This document shows positions 41,227-41,345 of a stretch of DNA of 41,345 bases, one piece after another. Position numbers and translations under genes: made by a program. Every line of letters begins with the position of its first letter. Positions within the stretch are counted from its first letter, which is position 1. Source of the stretch: Methylibium rhizosphaerae (GTDB lineage: Bacteria > Pseudomonadota > Gammaproteobacteria > Burkholderiales > Burkholderiaceae_C). A model generated the notes under the pieces. That model ran no database searches. It saw only the letters and a program-made list of their open reading frames with translations, and was not told the DNA's origin. The stretch spans positions 1 through 41,345 of the forward strand of contig NZ_SWAR01000045.1 in NCBI RefSeq assembly GCF_006386545.1. Reading direction: 5' to 3'.

Positions 41227-41345
41227 GGAGACGCTGATCAATTGACCGCTCCGGCACGATGCATGCATGCCGCGCGGAACCCGGACACAGCCACGCCAAC
41301 ATGAGCCAACGCAGCTTTGCCAGCGCCGAGTACGCGATGAAGAAG
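41227..41345 (+). mobile_element. IS5-type insertion sequence, left end (continues past window)
   Basis: GGAGACGCTGATCAATTG directly after TTAG looks like the terminal inverted repeat of an IS5-family element; TTAG fits the YTAR target preferred by the IS5 group. The transposase gene starts 74 bases further in. The right end and the second target copy are outside the window, so the insertion is inferred from one side only. Confidence 0.65.
41301..41345 (+). CDS. IS5-family transposase, first 15 codons (cut by window end)
   Basis: The frame starts MSQRSFASAEYAMKK, which matches the opening of IS5-group transposases (pattern M-x-Q-x-S-F-A-x-A-E-Y-x-x-K). Only 15 codons are in the window. Together with the terminal-repeat-like sequence at 41227 it marks the element that interrupts the S66 peptidase gene. 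Confidence 0.65.
   Translation, partial: MSQRSFASAEYAMKK

Noticed and set aside
1-41345. CRISPR array, tRNA genes, integrase or phage genes
   Set aside because: I looked for regularly spaced repeats, tRNA-like cloverleaf ends and integrase or phage structural motifs and found none. The accessory right end is explained by IS elements and the toxin module.

Overview
The window looks like a chromosome segment of a high-GC betaproteobacterium of the order Burkholderiales, most likely the Comamonadaceae/Sphaerotilaceae side. The grounds are the type of 5S rRNA tail at the left end, a Bug-family periplasmic binding protein, very GC-rich codon use, long runs of overlapping acyl-CoA genes, and hairpin-rich intergenic repeats of the kind common in that order. 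This placement is inference from gene content and style, not from a marker gene phylogeny.

Left edge (1-4527): the last part of a 5S rRNA gene with a strong intrinsic terminator closes an rRNA operon. Two leftward genes follow: a Med/BMP-type periplasmic binding protein and, 31 bp downstream, a soluble multi-PAS hybrid histidine kinase with two receiver domains and its own terminator.

Centre (4528-32536): about 28 kb of rightward genes, nearly all joined by ATGA, GTGA or TGATG overlaps, forms a large acyl-CoA catabolic island. Block A (4528-18828) holds an alpha-methylacyl-CoA racemase-like enzyme, an AraC regulator, an SCP-x-type thiolase, two hot-dog hydratase subunits, two acyl-CoA dehydrogenases, two acyl-CoA ligases, a PaaG-like isomerase, a MFE-2-like dehydrogenase, a DUF35 protein next to a thiolase-fold protein without the nucleophilic cysteine, a Bug-type binding protein and a thioesterase. 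Block B (18962-26977) is a full branched-chain-amino-acid-type ABC importer (LivGFHMK order) followed by a nitronate monooxygenase-like flavoprotein, a third ligase and a 2,4-dienoyl-CoA reductase-like enzyme. Block C (27082-32536) is an HTD2/mesaconyl-CoA hydratase-like enzyme, a third acyl-CoA dehydrogenase, a class III CoA transferase, an MmgE/PrpD protein and a CitE-like lyase, with a convergent LysR gene at the end. Together they suggest uptake, CoA activation, beta-oxidation and a terminal lyase step for a branched or cyclic carboxylic acid; the substrate cannot be read from the sequence.

Right end (33370-41345): accessory DNA. It holds a ParE/RelE toxin remnant, an orphan small PD-(D/E)XK nuclease-like gene, and a type VI secretion cargo module (DUF6484, DUF2169, a cysteine-less ketosynthase-like protein, a DUF4150 PAAR-like protein with a C-terminal nuclease-like domain, and a candidate immunity gene). 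Next come a chimera of two unrelated IS remnants and an S66 peptidase gene cut off by an IS5-type element that runs out of the window. The best candidates for something undescribed are the PAAR-nuclease effector with its putative immunity protein, the thiolase-like/DUF35 pair as a possible retro-aldolase, and hairpin repeats lying exactly at two of the otherwise overlapping gene junctions.
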